Below the pieces are notes generated by a model. The model was given only the letters and a program-made list of their open reading frames with translations, did not search any database and was not told the origin of the DNA. Below, one piece after another: positions 12,600 to 24,900 of a stretch of 64,000 nucleotides of DNA (within the stretch, counting starts at the first letter, position 1; each line of letters begins with the position of its first letter). Origin of the DNA: Pseudocercospora fijiensis CIRAD86. Taxonomy: Eukaryota > Ascomycota > Dothideomycetes > Mycosphaerellales > Mycosphaerellaceae. Where the stretch lies: assembly GCF_000340215.1 (NCBI RefSeq), contig NW_006921535.1:3768596-3832595 (forward strand), written 5' to 3'. The position numbers and the translations under genes were made by a program.

Positions 12600-13028
12600 A
12601 ATAAGAAGGCTATAGGTAGATAGGAGAAGGCTAAAAAGAGTAGGCGGACGAAGACTATTGCGAAGAAAAGTTATCTTTCTATTAAAAGAAAGGGAATAAG
12701 GCAGGACTCGACGATAAAGAAGCGGCGCTTTAAACTAGGTACTATTGCCCTTCGCTAGATCCGGCTTTTCTAAAATAAAAGAGGGACCGAGCTTTTAATC
12801 CCTAAGACTCCCTTCTAGCGACTCGTCCGAGAAATTATATTAGATTTTCGGTCTAGTATACGATTTACGGCTAAGGCGATTAGTGCTCTTTAGGAAGCTA
12901 CGGAGGCATTTCTCGTAACCGAGCTTAAGCTTTTAAACCTCCTTGCTATCTATACGAAGCGGGTTACTCTTTAAAATAAAGATATATAGCTTCTAGCTAA
13001 AATTCGGCGTCGGTTTATAGCGGATTAG
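12600..13028 (+). pseudogene. Histone H3-like gene A carried by the hAT element, RIP-inactivated
   Basis: The plus frame from 12645 reads RTKTIAKKS, close to the H3 tail start, and from 12741 follows the H3 histone fold to the stop at 13026. Recognisable blocks are TIALR-IR, LLIPKTPF, RLVREI, RFTAKAISAL, EATEAFLV, LAIYTKRVT and NKDI. In-frame stops fall where H3 has Gln: PF*RL (PFQRL), AL*EA (ALQEA), DI*LL (DIQLA). This is CAG to TAG, the expected RIP change. The length of the fold matches H3 with no gap. No intron is seen. The tail is divergent and no clear ATG remains. It could be an H3 variant or a CENP-A relative; the sequence does not decide. Confidence 0.85.
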
Positions 13029-13139
13029 TTGGAAATTGTATTTAGTCGTTAGATTAACCTAGGAGGAGGCCTATTTTCGCATCCTTTTACCGGCTATAGG
13101 TGCCGGCTATATTTCTAATTTTATCTCCGCGCCGTCTCT

Positions 13140-13620
13140 AAATCTAAGGTACGAAGTAGAAACCTAGCGCTCTATATTTACCCGGCTATTATAGAGACGA
13201 GCTACATTTAGATTAGTTTCTTCGTATATCGCGACCTAGCGGGTAGTAAGCGAAAGGGCGATAGAACGTTTATAATACGTCTCTATTTAGACCTAAAACA
13301 TAAAGGTCCTAAGGAGCCCTAGCATCCTAACTATAAGGAGATTCTTTAGCATTAGCACTTTAATCCTCTATACTACGAGGCAGATAGTAAGCCTACGAGA
13401 GAGAAACTTTAACGAGAAATTCTCTATAATACGTAGCGCTATTATACGGCTGTAGATGCGTACTAAGTCCGGCAACTCGAAGAAGAATTAAGATAGCGTA
13501 TTAGCGACCGAGGAAGAGATCGATAGTATACTAGTAGAGTCGAGGTCTTATAAGCGAAGCATAAGATAATATAGGCTCTTAGTCGTATAGAGTAACGTAC
13601 TATGTAAATAACTAGGCGTA
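13140..13620 (+). pseudogene. Unrecognised decayed gene between the two histone-like genes
   Basis: A plus-strand frame with stops mainly at likely Gln or Trp codons runs from about 13140 to 13610. Its end is charged and probably helical. A short stretch near its end (CGCTATTATACGGC, about 13438) is also found after the second histone-like gene (about 15092), so the two regions may be old duplicates. I do not recognise a family. Confidence 0.35.
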
Positions 13621-14399
13621 CTACTCTTATTCACTTACGACCTATATCCTAGGATACTCTTCTCGTACTTTTTATACTCTTTTCTAATACCTTACCTATA
13701 AGCGCTCCGCGATAACCGAGTAAATATAAGCTATAGGGTTTCCGCTCGGTACCTTAGCCTCCGAGATAGGGCGGAGTTGAATTTAGAGCGATAGCCGGCA
13801 CTCGTAGCCGGCATATAGAGACGGTAGTAGGCCTTTTCCTGCTAAATAACTAGCTTGTTTAGTATAGCCTACCTAATATTTCTTATATTTACTAGCAATA
13901 GGCCTAGGTTACTTATAAGATTACTATAGCTAGTAAAGGCATTACTAAAGAATATCTATACTATAGTAAGATACTATTATTACGCCGGCTATTTATTAAA
14001 AGGAGGCTTTCGCCTGTTACTATACCGGCTGTGTATGCCGGCTATATTTTGAAGTCTCCCGTACCTGCCTTTTTTAGCCGTGCCTACCTTTTTTAGCCGT
14101 GCCTACCTTCTTTCCTTGCTCTAACGTTACTATAATATAGGCTTACGCAAAGCTTACTCTATTGCCTAGCGATACCGCGATACTACCGCTATATTTAACC
14201 TTCGTATCGATACCTATACCTCTACGCTCTATATCTACTACCTCCGTAATACCCTCGCTCCGCGCGCGCCTTCGTATACCTTCGTAACGCACTTTTTTCC
14301 TCAATTCGACGACTTTTATAATAGCGAGTCTACTTAACTAAGTTACGACGCCTCGCAAGAAGGGACCTAGTACTTCTACGGGTCGCAACAAGACCGGAA

Positions 14400-14993
14400 A
14401 TAGTAGAACGAGTATAGTACATTAACGTAAGAGGGCTGCTACTACTACCGCTAGCTCCGGTGCTAGAAAAGGCGTCGCGAGTAAGGCTCCGCGTAAGACA
14501 ACGGCGGGTAAGGCTCTATATAAGACGACAACTAGCGCTTCTACTACTAGTAGTAATCGTATAAAGCGTCGATAGCGCCTAGGAAGTAAGTCCTATTTAT
14601 AGCCGGTAGCGTAGCCGGCAGCGTAGCCGGTAGCGTAGCCGGCATTCTTACTATCTTTTTACTAATCCTTCTTTAGCCGTAGCCCTCCGTAAGATTCGGC
14701 AGTATTAGAAGAGTTCTTAGCTCCTAATCCGTAAAGCTCCTTTCTAACGACTTATTCGCGAAATTACCTAGGATTATAGAACGGACCTTCGCTTCTAAGC
14801 CTCTACGATAGGCGCCCTTTAAGAGGCTATAGAAGCCTACCTAGTTCGTATCTTCGAATGTATATTTCTCTTCTACCTCTTTTCGGACTATACTAATACT
14901 ATTTTAGCGGTTAACCTTATAGCTATCTACGCGAAGCGTATAACGATTATAGACAAGGATTTCAAAGCACTCGATTAGATTCTAAAAGGCTAG
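14400..14993 (+). pseudogene. Histone H3-like gene B carried by the hAT element, two introns, RIP-inactivated
   Basis: Three exons are readable. Exon 1 is an H3-like tail (ASKAPRKTTAGKA) ending at 14585. An intron with GTAAGT donor and CTTTAG acceptor runs 14586-14676. Exon 2 runs from TVALRKIR to YLVRIFE. A second intron runs 14860-14907, with GTATAT donor, CTAAT branch-like site and TTTAG acceptor. Exon 3 is VNLIAIYAKRIT to ILKG, with stop at 14991. The splice joins restore H3 spacing exactly (RLG-TVALR; FE-S-VNL). Stops replace Gln at PF*RL, RF*A and AL*EA. It is clearly different from gene A in sequence and intron content, so it is not a recent copy of it. The first intron holds four GCCGGC-type motifs. 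Confidence 0.85.
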
Positions 14994-16349
14994 AATGTCT
15001 ATATTCGAGACGGTGCTAGGTAGGATAGATATTCTAGTAGAAAGGATGTTCGTAGTATTATCTATAAGCTTTTCTGTATACGAAATAAGCCGCTATTATA
15101 CGGCGCTGTATACCGCGCTCTAAATACTCTCTAAGTATATATATATAGTATAGTATACTTTATTAGCCGTACGGAATAGAAGTCTCCCAAAATCCCGTTA
15201 GTACTAAGGAGTAAAAAGGCCGGCTACGCTGCCGGCTACGCTGCCGGCTACGCTACTAGCTACGCTACTAGGTTTTTTAAAGAACTAAAAGAAGATAGAC
15301 ATTCCGGTTGATTTGTATTAGTTTAGATTTTTATAAAAAGAAAATAGGGAAAAATAAGGAAGGTTGAAGAGCCTAATAGTTATAGTTATAGGCACTATCC
15401 CTGTTTTCTAGAGTATATTATACACCTGCCTTCGCAACTCTACCTAATACTCCCTCTAAATATCCTTATACTCTACCTACTAAAAATTCAACTAGGTACC
15501 TAGACCTGTAGCTGCCTCTATATCTTTTACTATCTTCTATAGGTTAAAGGCCTCTTCTATAGCAGCCTCTACCTCCTTATACAATACGAAGTCACTACCT
15601 GCCCTACCCTTTATATCTCCTAAATAACTAAGAGTTCTAAGGAACGAACTAGTATTCGGCCTTAGTATAGCGAGTAACTAGTAGAACGTTCTATAGAGCT
15701 GCCTTATAGCTCTTTTATATACTATACCGATACCGAGGGAGGAGCTATCCTAGTACTTAATATTGTCGAATAGTTTAGTAGGAAAGTGTATAAACTTCTT
15801 AAGGAGGAGGACTTCTAGGGAAATCGATAAGTTCTGCCTAGATCTAGATAAAGACATTCTACTAAGCAGTTAGGGAATTGAACTGTAAACGAAAGGATGA
15901 AATTTATACCTAAGGAGTACAGTTTCCGAACTGAACTATAATGCCTTATATATGTATATATATATATACTTTTGATTAGTTAGTGCCCTTAGCTAATTGT
16001 CTATAGATTTGAGGTTATATAAGTACCTTTATACAACTACGTAGCCTAAGTAGGATTCGAAAATTCTATAAGTACTAAGGACTAAAAATGCCGGCTACGC
16101 TGCCGGCTACACTACTAAGTCTTACAAAGGGCTTGCTTAAAGCTACGTATACATTCGTACACTTCTTAAAAACCGATAAATTATATAGTTCGAACCAGCT
16201 ACTTATATAGTTACTTAGCAAACCAACCCAAACCAAACTAGAGTTTCGGCTTGGCAAACCAAACTAAACCAACCCGAACTACTGCGGGGTCTAATTCTAG
16301 TAGGGCTACTATATCTATATATTACTATTAATATAGTATCTACTAAATA

Positions 16350-17040
16350 TAGCGCCGAAGAAGGCTAAAACGACTAATTCTACGACTCTTACGAAGCGTA
16401 AAAATACTACTAAGAATATACTAGCTAGTAAGAAGTCTAAGCTAAGTACTAGGCCTATAGCTAGCTTCGAGTTTCTAGAGATTATTTAATAGAAGGCAGT
16501 CTATAAGGATTAAGGAATACTTCTTAAAGTAGGTAAAGAAGCTAAAGGATAAGGGGTTAATAAACTATAGTAATAGCTTCTATACTAGATACTACCGCTA
16601 TATTACTATATAGATAAGCTTAAAGTTTAGGTTATATTTTAAGGAAGAAGGCTATAGGGCGCGCTCGCGGACCTTTAAAAAGAAGTACTATCTATATACC
16701 GCTTACTTAAAGTATATAGGCGGCTAGAATAGATATCCCCTAAAGCCTAGTAATAAGGAGGTTACTAACGAGCACTTCTAAAGGTATCTAGAGTATAAAT
16801 AATAGCGTAACGAGTATCTAGAGTTTGTAACCTAGCTCTCTAATATTATTAAGCTAAATATAGCAAGCGGTAGCAAGGCGGGGGTTAGTAATAGTCTTAC
16901 GTAAGATAGTAATATAGATATTAGTAGGTTAGACGAGAAAGACGATAGTAGGGATAAAAATAAAGAGATAGAAAAAGGCGAAGTAACTACTAAAGTACTA
17001 CTTCTAGAAGGAATAACCGCTAGGGAATAAGACGAGTTAA
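16350..17040 (+). pseudogene. Decayed second gene of the outer Harbinger-like element
   Basis: Directly right of the hAT insertion a plus frame starts with a Lys/Thr-rich stretch (APKKAKTT) and continues to about 17040 with stops at likely Gln and Trp codons. PIF/Harbinger elements normally encode a Myb-like DNA-binding protein beside the transposase, in either orientation. This frame is in the right place, but I see no clear Myb signature, so the role is inferred from context only. Confidence 0.35.
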
Positions 17041-17044
17041 TTAT

Positions 17045-17812
17045 AGTATTAGACTACTATACTAGCGCGCCCGTTTTCTAGTATTATATAGCGATAAAAG
17101 ATCGGAAGTATCTACGCTTACTTAGTATAGATCTCGGGCGTACTTATAGGCAAAGGCCGGCTACGTACTTAGCGCTAAGCCTCTTCGGCTTCCGCCTTAT
17201 ATATACTTCCCTCTTCTTAGCTATAGCCCTATAGCTAGTTAACTAGTTAGCCTTAGTATACCCCGTACCTATATATATAGCCGAGTAGCTAATAAAAATA
17301 ACGTTATAATCTAATATCCGTAGCCTATAGACGAACGTATAACTAGTTATCTAATTAAATAATTTAAATCTAATACCCTATACCCGAACGTATAGCCGAG
17401 CTAATTAAATAACTTTATAATCTTACTAATCTAAGACAAATAAATAAAGCCTATAAGCTAACCTCTCTAGGGTAGGTACTCGTATAGCCGAGTTACGCGC
17501 CTAAGGGCCGAAGGCAATTTTAAATTAGGTACCTCTAAAGCCGCGTCTACCGAGGATTAGCCTAGTTAGCTAAGAAGCGTACGCCGAGAATCGAACGCGC
17601 GATCTTAATCTATAGACTAGAAGCGCGAATACTATATTAAACTACTATACTAGCGCGCCCGTTTACTAGTATTATATAGTTATAAAAGATTAGAAGTATC
17701 TACGCTTACTTAGCGACGAGCGTAGATCTTAGGTATACTTATAAGTAAAGGTCGGCTACGTACCGTAACCTAGCGCTAAGCCTCCTCGGCTTCTGCCCTA
17801 TATATAGCCGAC
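17045..17812. repeat. Pair of ~170-bp direct repeats with tRNA-like sequence between them
   Basis: 17045-17210 and 17638-17812 are alike, sharing ACTACTATACTAGCGCGCCC and a later AAAGGYCGGCTACGTAC stretch. Just before the second copy, the minus strand shows a Pol III B-box-like GTTCGATTC (about 17585-17600) preceded by an A-box-like TAGTATAGTAGTTTAAT (about 17638-17655). This suggests a tRNA-derived SINE-like unit present twice. The fold is too damaged to name a tRNA. Confidence 0.4.
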
Positions 17813-18999
17813 GTTAATAGCGGATTAGACCTATTAATATTATTAGAATTAGAAGTATAAGTACTCGTTACTACGCGTTACGTAAAGGTATATACTACGA
17901 AGCGAGAGGCTACTAAGAAGTAGGCTAGATTAGACGCTAAGAAGAAGGATAAGAAGGATAATAATACTATACTTAGTCTTATAAAGAAGAGCTAGATTCT
18001 ACTATAATAGACATTATTAGCCTTCCTTAAGGCTACTCGAGACGACGCTTAGTAGGCTTATAGGGATACTACTATTAAGCCTAAGAGAGTACGTAGTAAA
18101 AAGGCTAAAGCGCTAAAGAAACGCGTAGGGTATAGTATCGATATTCGTATCGGAAATGTCGCTAATTGTCCTATAGAGAAGGATATTCTAGTAGATATTA
18201 GTATAGCGGACTGTACCCTCCTTATAATAGAGATAGGTAAGCCTAATATAGGATATATCGCTATTATATCCGCTAGGTACTATAGGATATTAAAACTAGA
18301 CCCTAGCCGTTACCTAGTACTAATAGCTACGTATATCCTAACTATTCGTATATATAGAACAACTCTCTATCGTATAGATATAGTTGTTAGTAGCTAGCTA
18401 TACTATTATAATATAGAGAGAGGTTTTTATTACGTAGGAAGGTTGTTTCTAAAGTACTAATATACTATAGAAGGTCGAGGAGTTTAATAATTAGAATTAC
18501 TTTTTTATTTAAAATATACGCTATTATCTATACGATTAATCTATATAGAGGTATTATTAGTTTTTGCTAACGGATCGCGGTAACGTATAGAGCCTTTTAT
18601 ATATAAAGAAAAGATATTAGTAGTACTTAGAGCCTAGTAATTAGAGGTATACTAAATATTAAAGAAGAGCGAGCAATAGCTAGAATATAACAGTTAGAAT
18701 ATAGAAATAGCGGTCCTTACTAAATTCCTTATATAATCTAATTAATCCTATTTTCTATACTATTATATTAATATTACTAGTCTCCTGCGCCTAAGACTCT
18801 AGATTCTAGACTTCTCGCTTATCTATTCTACTATAATAGTACTATCTTCTAAGTACTACTTATAATTATTATATATTCCCTATATAAATATCTCTTAAAA
18901 TAGCTAATATAGATCCTCGTTGTCTACTATAACGACCGGCTCTTTATCCTCGTCTAGACCTTCCTCGACTAGTAGATCTAGTATAGCTAGTAGCTCCGT

Positions 19000-19960
19000 A
19001 CGAAGCGATTGTTTACTATAATAAAAGATAAAGTTATAGACTATAAATTAGAATATAATAAACCTCGACTATAAGCGGATAGAATACTTCTTATAAGTAC
19101 CGATATAGACAATCTCGAAGCGCTTCTATATTAATCTAAATAGCCGCTCTATAACGTTACGAAGCTAAGTATACTAAAGGCTATATAGCTTAGTCTTTCT
19201 TATTATCCCGCCTATATCTAGTAGCCGCCTATTCTCGAAAGTAATACCTTATCCTTTTATATTAGTAGTACGAGAAGCCGCTTCTCCTTAAAGGAATAGC
19301 TACTATCTACTAGATAGAACTTGCTAGTAGGTACGTTAAATCCCTTCTAGTATACCTTCTATAGTATCTAACCGTCGTTTCTAGCTCCTTTGTATCTAAT
19401 AAGTACGTACTAAACCTTTATATTAAAGTTATAAGCCGCTATTATATTCTATATAACATAATTCTTCCTGTAATAGTATAGACCTTAAATTAACTATAGT
19501 AAACTAATAGGTACGAGGCAAGTATCTATAGCTCTAATAGCGTTCTTAAAGCGACAAAGTATCTAAATTTAGTAATTTAGTAATTTACTAGTATCTTATC
19601 TAGTTACTAGCCTCTTATAAAGTTATAAGGCAACTAGTCGTCCGGTTATTATATATATATCCGCTATATAATATAGCGTAATATTAACATCTTTAATAAT
19701 CCACTCGAAGGTTAAATTAGCGTATTAATAGTACCGCCTTGGCTCTCGAATAGTTAGATTATACCTAATAAAGTCTAGATAGATTGTTACTTTCTTAGCG
19801 ACTATTATATCGTTACGCTAAACCCTATACTATAGAAGCCCTCTTTCTTCTATCTCTTAGATTAAACTCTTTAATACTAGTAGCTATAAACTAGTTACCT
19901 TATAATACTCTTACTTCGGTCTATATAGTACCTAAAATACCTTATATTACGTATATTTTT
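19000..19960 (-). pseudogene. PIF/Harbinger DDE_4 transposase of the outer element, RIP-inactivated
   Basis: On the minus strand all three acidic-residue blocks of the DDE_4 family can be followed: FKNAIRAID, then GARNDG (family GSxHDS) with FYLVDSSYS, and LRNVIERLF. They are joined by a continuous protein if TAG codons are read as former Trp. The spacing and the motif after the third acid (a VYNFI-type HNFI match) fit. The N-terminal limit is uncertain. It belongs to the element whose ends are at 6510 and 27603, because it lies outside both nested insertions. Confidence 0.75.
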
Positions 19961-20105
19961 AGCTAAGTTAACGCCCTTACAATAACCGACGGTCGATACT
20001 ATCTCTTACGCTATTTCTACTTTAGTAAAGGCGCGAGGGCCGTATACTAGCTCGCTATTACTATATATAATATTAAGCTAATCTAGAGCTTCGGATCTAT
20101 TATTT

Positions 20106-20304
20106 TGTTAGAGCCAAAGAGGCTAAACGTGATTGGCATGTAATTAGGCCGAGTGAAGCTAGGGTCTTAGTGCCTTAGGTAGGGCTTAGCGCTTAGCGTT
20201 AGGCTAACTAGCCTGCCTTCCTCCCTCTTCTCTTAGATCTCTATCGAATACTACCTATACCTACTACTACCCTATCTACCTGCTAACATAACCCTTCTTA
20301 TACA
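20106..20304 (+). repeat. 5' LTR of the gypsy element
   Basis: Starts TGTTAGAGCC and ends TTATACA, the usual TG...CA form. It pairs with 27098-27296. Confidence 0.8.
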
Positions 20305-20379
20305 GTATTCGATCCACCCTTTAAGGGCAGCAGCTAGATAGTTCTTATTTCAAGCTTTTAGCGGTATAGCTACGAACAA

Positions 20380-21950
20380 GACTAATCTAACTATATTGCG
20401 CCCGAAGAACGGGACCTATACGTACTATTCTATCGAAATAACCGTACTAATTATTAAGCAAGGCCTTCTATACGGCCTATTATACTAAGTTAAGCATACT
20501 AGACCGATATCTACTAATTCCGCTACATCCGCATCTTAGGGGCTAATAATATATTATTAGTGCTACCCCTTATTATAATAGCCGGTTTATTACGAAATAA
20601 CAACCGCGGCGCCGCTAGTAGCGCTAGCAATAACAACGCCGGCATTGCTCCTAGTAGTGCTAGCAATAATAATACTAGTAGCATAGTGCCTACTAAAGCA
20701 CCTACTAAAGTGCCTCCTACCGAAGAGCCTACTACTAAGCCTTTCGAAGAACCTGTAGTTCTAGGCGATAATCTAGAATTGCCTATTAACGACATTCTTA
20801 ACAACATTATTAATCGACGATATAGCTAACTAGCCTTTAGCCCCTAGCTAGTAGCGAGACTCTAAGAAGCTACCTAGAATAGGCTCGCTGCTCTACGCTA
20901 AGAATAATAGCTAAAGGAGATCCGAGAACCTCCTCGAAATTCGCTGCCTATAGCGATCCCTAGCAACTAATACTAAGCTAATAGTAGGGCCTTCCTTACC
21001 CTCTGTTTTAGTCTAAAAGAAGGATGCTAAACTTAAGGATTGCACCGTATTTAATAGCTCTAGTCGGAAGCAATATAATAACTATATTCGTAACTGTAAG
21101 CTTAACTAGCGTAACGTACCGAGAGCGCTGCTAGATAACTATTCCTTCGTTGTCTATGCTATACAGTACATTAATAGCGACCTAAAGCGCACGTAGGATA
21201 ACTATTTTAACTCCCTTAACGATTAGACCGCTATTCAGTAGAAAACCTATAAGACTATTATGCTAGACACCCTTAGAAACCCTATACTAAGGCAACAATA
21301 CGCCTAAGACTAATACCTACGTGCTAAACAAAAGGCCGACTAAACCTCTCGATCCTTCGAGGCCTATCTAAAGACCCTTAAGGACGATTTGCTACCTAAA
21401 ACCGACTCTATCTAGATATCTAAGATACGGCCTAAACTGAGATAGGAACTAGTCCTTAAATTGGACCGCCGCCGTGTGTTTAAACAGGCTAATCTTATAC
21501 GCATTTAATTTATAGTAGAAGTCGAAACCGTAGAGCGTATAGTCTAGCTTTAGCAACGGTTAGAATCTAAGATACGACTAGCCGCTAGCAACCGTAGCTA
21601 TAATAGAAACCAAGGCTCCTACTAGAACAATAATGCTAACAATAGGAACAGTAACAACGACCGTAGAAGAGGCCGTAGCCGACGGCTATATAGAGGAGGC
21701 CGTAATAGGGGCCGTAGAAGGGGCTCGTATCCCTATAATGCTAATCGCTTAACTAACAATAGTAGCAACAGTAGCTATAGCAATCCCCTAACCGGATTAA
21801 AGTACTTTAATTGTAATAGTACTAGCTATCTACTAGGCTAATGCGACAAACCTAAGGACTAGGCCCGAATCGACCGTGCTACCGCTAAGCACTATAAGCA
21901 CCTTTTAGCCGCTAATGCTACCCCTATCGGTTCTTCGAAAAAAGAGTAAG
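20380..21950 (+). pseudogene. Gag region of the gypsy element
   Basis: The plus frames hold an Asn/Ser/Thr/Pro-rich stretch (20560-20829 is still open), a capsid-like helical region, an Arg/Gly-rich stretch near 21660-21730 and a damaged zinc-knuckle-like motif near 21810 (FNC...CDKP). Order and position upstream of the protease fit Gag. Many Gln and Trp codons are stops. Confidence 0.55.
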
Positions 21951-21959
21951 CGCCGCACT

Positions 21960-24900
21960 AACTGTTAGCCTCGTACGGCGTAAAACTATCGATATTGTGC
22001 TAGCTATTATACGCACCTGTCTTATATAGGACACATATAAAGACAATTATAAGACTAAGGTTATACTAGATCTAGGAAATTTAGTTAGTGCCCTTATTAG
22101 CTATCGCCTAGCTAAGCAATTAGACCTCCGACAATTGCCTAGAACTAATATGCCAACCCTTGCTTAGTTTAATAACGCTCGGTACTTAACCTACGGGGCC
22201 TACTATATTCCTATAGTTCTAAAGGACGACCTCGGAAATAAACGCCTACTAGACTTTACTACCTACGCAGTAGATATAGACAACCTGCATAGGGGAGCTA
22301 CTATTATTATTAGTAACCCTGTTCTTAAGTACTATACTATAGTTATAGACTTAGGCAGTTAATAATAGCGATTTAGAATCGCTAGGAAGGAGGATATTAA
22401 ACACATTAATATTAGCGAGTGCCCTAATAATATTAGGGTCCTATTTATTAGCAACCTAACCCTAGCTAATCCGACGGCCGACCTGCTCGGTAGTAATAAC
22501 GATAAACTAGTACCCCCTAATAGCATAGATCCTAAACAACTTAAGCGGATACTAGAACCTATTCGAGAGACCTATATTAATATATTTAAACACTACTTAG
22601 CATCGACATTGCCTATATTCAAAGAGACGGATTATAAGATTAATATTATAGAGGGTAAGGAGGTTCCTTTTAGCCCCCTCTACAACCTTAGTAAATAAGA
22701 GCTTGCTATGTTGCGTAAGTACCTAGAGGAAAACCTAGCTAATAGTCGAATTCGGTATAGTAATAGCCCTGCTAGTGCACCTATCCTGTTCGTGCTAAAG
22801 AAGGATAGCGGCCTGCGTTTATATATTAATTATAGAGGGCTTAATGCTGTTACTATTAAAGACCGCTGTCTACTCCCTCTTATTAATAAGACCCTCGATC
22901 GCCTTTCTAGGGCCTACTTCTATACTATACTAGACATTAAGGATGCGTACTATCGTATTTGTATTCGTAAGGGCGACGAATAGAAGACGGCCTTCCGCAC
23001 TCGTTATAGCTACTTTAAGTATTTAGTTATGCCATTTAGGCTAGCTAATGCCCCTACGACCTTCTAGTCCTATATTAATCGGGCCTTGTTAGGCCTATTA
23101 GACTACCTCTACGTAGTCTATCTAGACGATATCCTAGTCTATACACACTTACCTAACATTGCGGAATATTAGGCCGCCGTACGCAAGGTCCTCGACCGCC
23201 TACGAGCCTATAGACTATATTATAAACCTTCTAAATGCACCTTTGCTTCTAAAGAGGTGTTATTCCTTAGCTTCCTTATTTTAACCGAGGGTGTTAAGGC
23301 TAATCCTAACCGGATTAAAACAATTACTAAATAGCCTATTCCTACGTCTATTAAAGAGCTTTAATTATTCCTCGGTTTTACTAACTTCTACCGCCGGTTT
23401 ATTAAGGGCTATTCGAGGCATGTAATGCTATTAACTAAGCTTACTAAAACCAAGGCCAACCCGACTAGAGAGTTTAAATAGACTAATAGAGCGTAAGCCG
23501 CTTTTAACGGTTTAAAGTAGCGCTTTACTAAGGTCCCCTTATTGCACTATTTTGTACTAAGTAAACAGATCCGTATTAAGACTAACGCTTTATAGTTTGC
23601 TGTATTAGCTATTATATTATAACAGGCTAATAACAATTACTAGCACCCGATTGCCTTCTTCTTAAGGAAGATAATTAATACTAAGCGTCGTTACGAGACC
23701 TACGAGCAAGAGCTCTTAGCAATCGTAGAAGCCTTTAAGTACTAGCGCTATTATCTCGATAGTGCTTAGCACCCTATTTAGGTCTATACGGACTATAACA
23801 ACCTCCGTAGAATTACGAAGGTTACTAGGGTTATAGATCGACAGGCTAGATAGGCCGTCTACCTCGCTAGGTTCGATTTTAATATATTATACTAGCTAGG
23901 CGTAAGTAACCCTGCCGATAGCCTATCGAGGCGACCTAATTACGATAGCGAAACCTAATCTATTAATTTATTGTTTCTAACCCTATAGTATAAGATTGCT
24001 ATAGACCTCGTAGTAAGGCAAGCGTAGAATAAGCGGCTTACCGGACTCCGCGACGGCTTGAAGCATATTAATACTCTTGCTATATTAACAGTGCATATTA
24101 AGCTTTATAATACTAATAGGAAGGGTTACGATAACTCCCTAGTCGATATCGCTATATATAGTAATAGCGATTAAAGTACTGCTATAGTTAATCTAGCTAC
24201 TAGTGCTACTAGATATATATAGTACGTGCTACGTACGATAGCAAGGGTGCTATTAAGCGAACTTGCGCAAGGAGATAGTTAAGCCTTTATAAACGAACTG
24301 TTACGCGCTTAGCAAAGGGACGCTTTTGCTACTGCTCGTATAGATTAGCTTAGAAGTAGCCGCAAGACTAGATCTAGCAAGAATTAGTCGATTAATGCCG
24401 ATAGCTATTTGCGCTATAAGGGCAGATTGTATGTCCCTACCGAGCATTCGATATAACAAGAGCTTCTTAAGCGATACTATAATAGTAAGCTTGCCGGTTA
24501 CTATAGTATAGAGAGGTCGTACGAGCTACTATCGCGTATATACTACTAGCTAAATAGTAAGCGGGACATAAAGGACTACGTAAGCACGTATGCCGTGTAT
24601 TAACGAGTTAAAGCACCGAAACACTTACTATTTAGCGAGTTGTCTTTACTCCCTGTTCTAAAGAAGCTATTTGCTAAGCTTATAATAGATTTCATTATAG
24701 GCCTTCCGCCTACTAAGCGTAAGGGCAGTAAGGATATATATAATACTATCCTAGTTATCGTAGACTAGTTTACTAAGGGCGCTTGTTACATTCCTACCCG
24801 AAAGGATTAGACGGCTATTAACCTAGCTAAGTCGCTATAGAACAACATCTTCTATAGCTATTAGGGGACCCCTAAAGGGATAGTCTCCGATCGGGGCTCG

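Larger units (their letters stand above)
6707..16293 (+). mobile_element. hAT-superfamily DNA transposon, 9.6 kb, with histone H3-like cargo
   Basis: The terminal inverted repeats start TAGACCC. The left end and the reverse complement of the right end agree at 17 of 20 positions, all differences being transitions, and an 8-bp duplication ATTCTAGT flanks the element. Inside, on the plus strand and in order, are an unrecognised decayed frame (about 7930-8700), the decayed hAT transposase (about 9170-12060), a histone H3-like pseudogene (12600-13028), an unrecognised frame (about 13140-13620) and a second histone H3-like pseudogene with two introns (14400-14993). Clusters of a GCCGGC-centred motif lie between or inside these genes. 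The element is large for hAT, and the extra genes account for the size. Stops replace Gln and Trp throughout, so no product can be made. Confidence 0.85.

Noticed and set aside
13140..13620. Weak resemblance of the frame between the H3-like genes to fungal DUF3435-type recombinases
   Set aside because: The similarity was limited to a few residues and no catalytic block could be found.
16075..16257. 60-aa minus-strand frame at the right end of the hAT element
   Set aside because: It overlaps the terminal region and GCCGGC repeats, has no family match, and is probably chance.
17570..17660. A functional tRNA gene on the minus strand
   Set aside because: A- and B-box-like sequences are present, but the stems do not pair and the region is RIP-damaged; treated as a SINE-like relic.
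20139..20304. A 166-bp LTR starting at TGTAATTAGG
   Set aside because: Similarity between the two copies extends 33 bp further left to TGTTAGAGCC, giving 199-bp LTRs.
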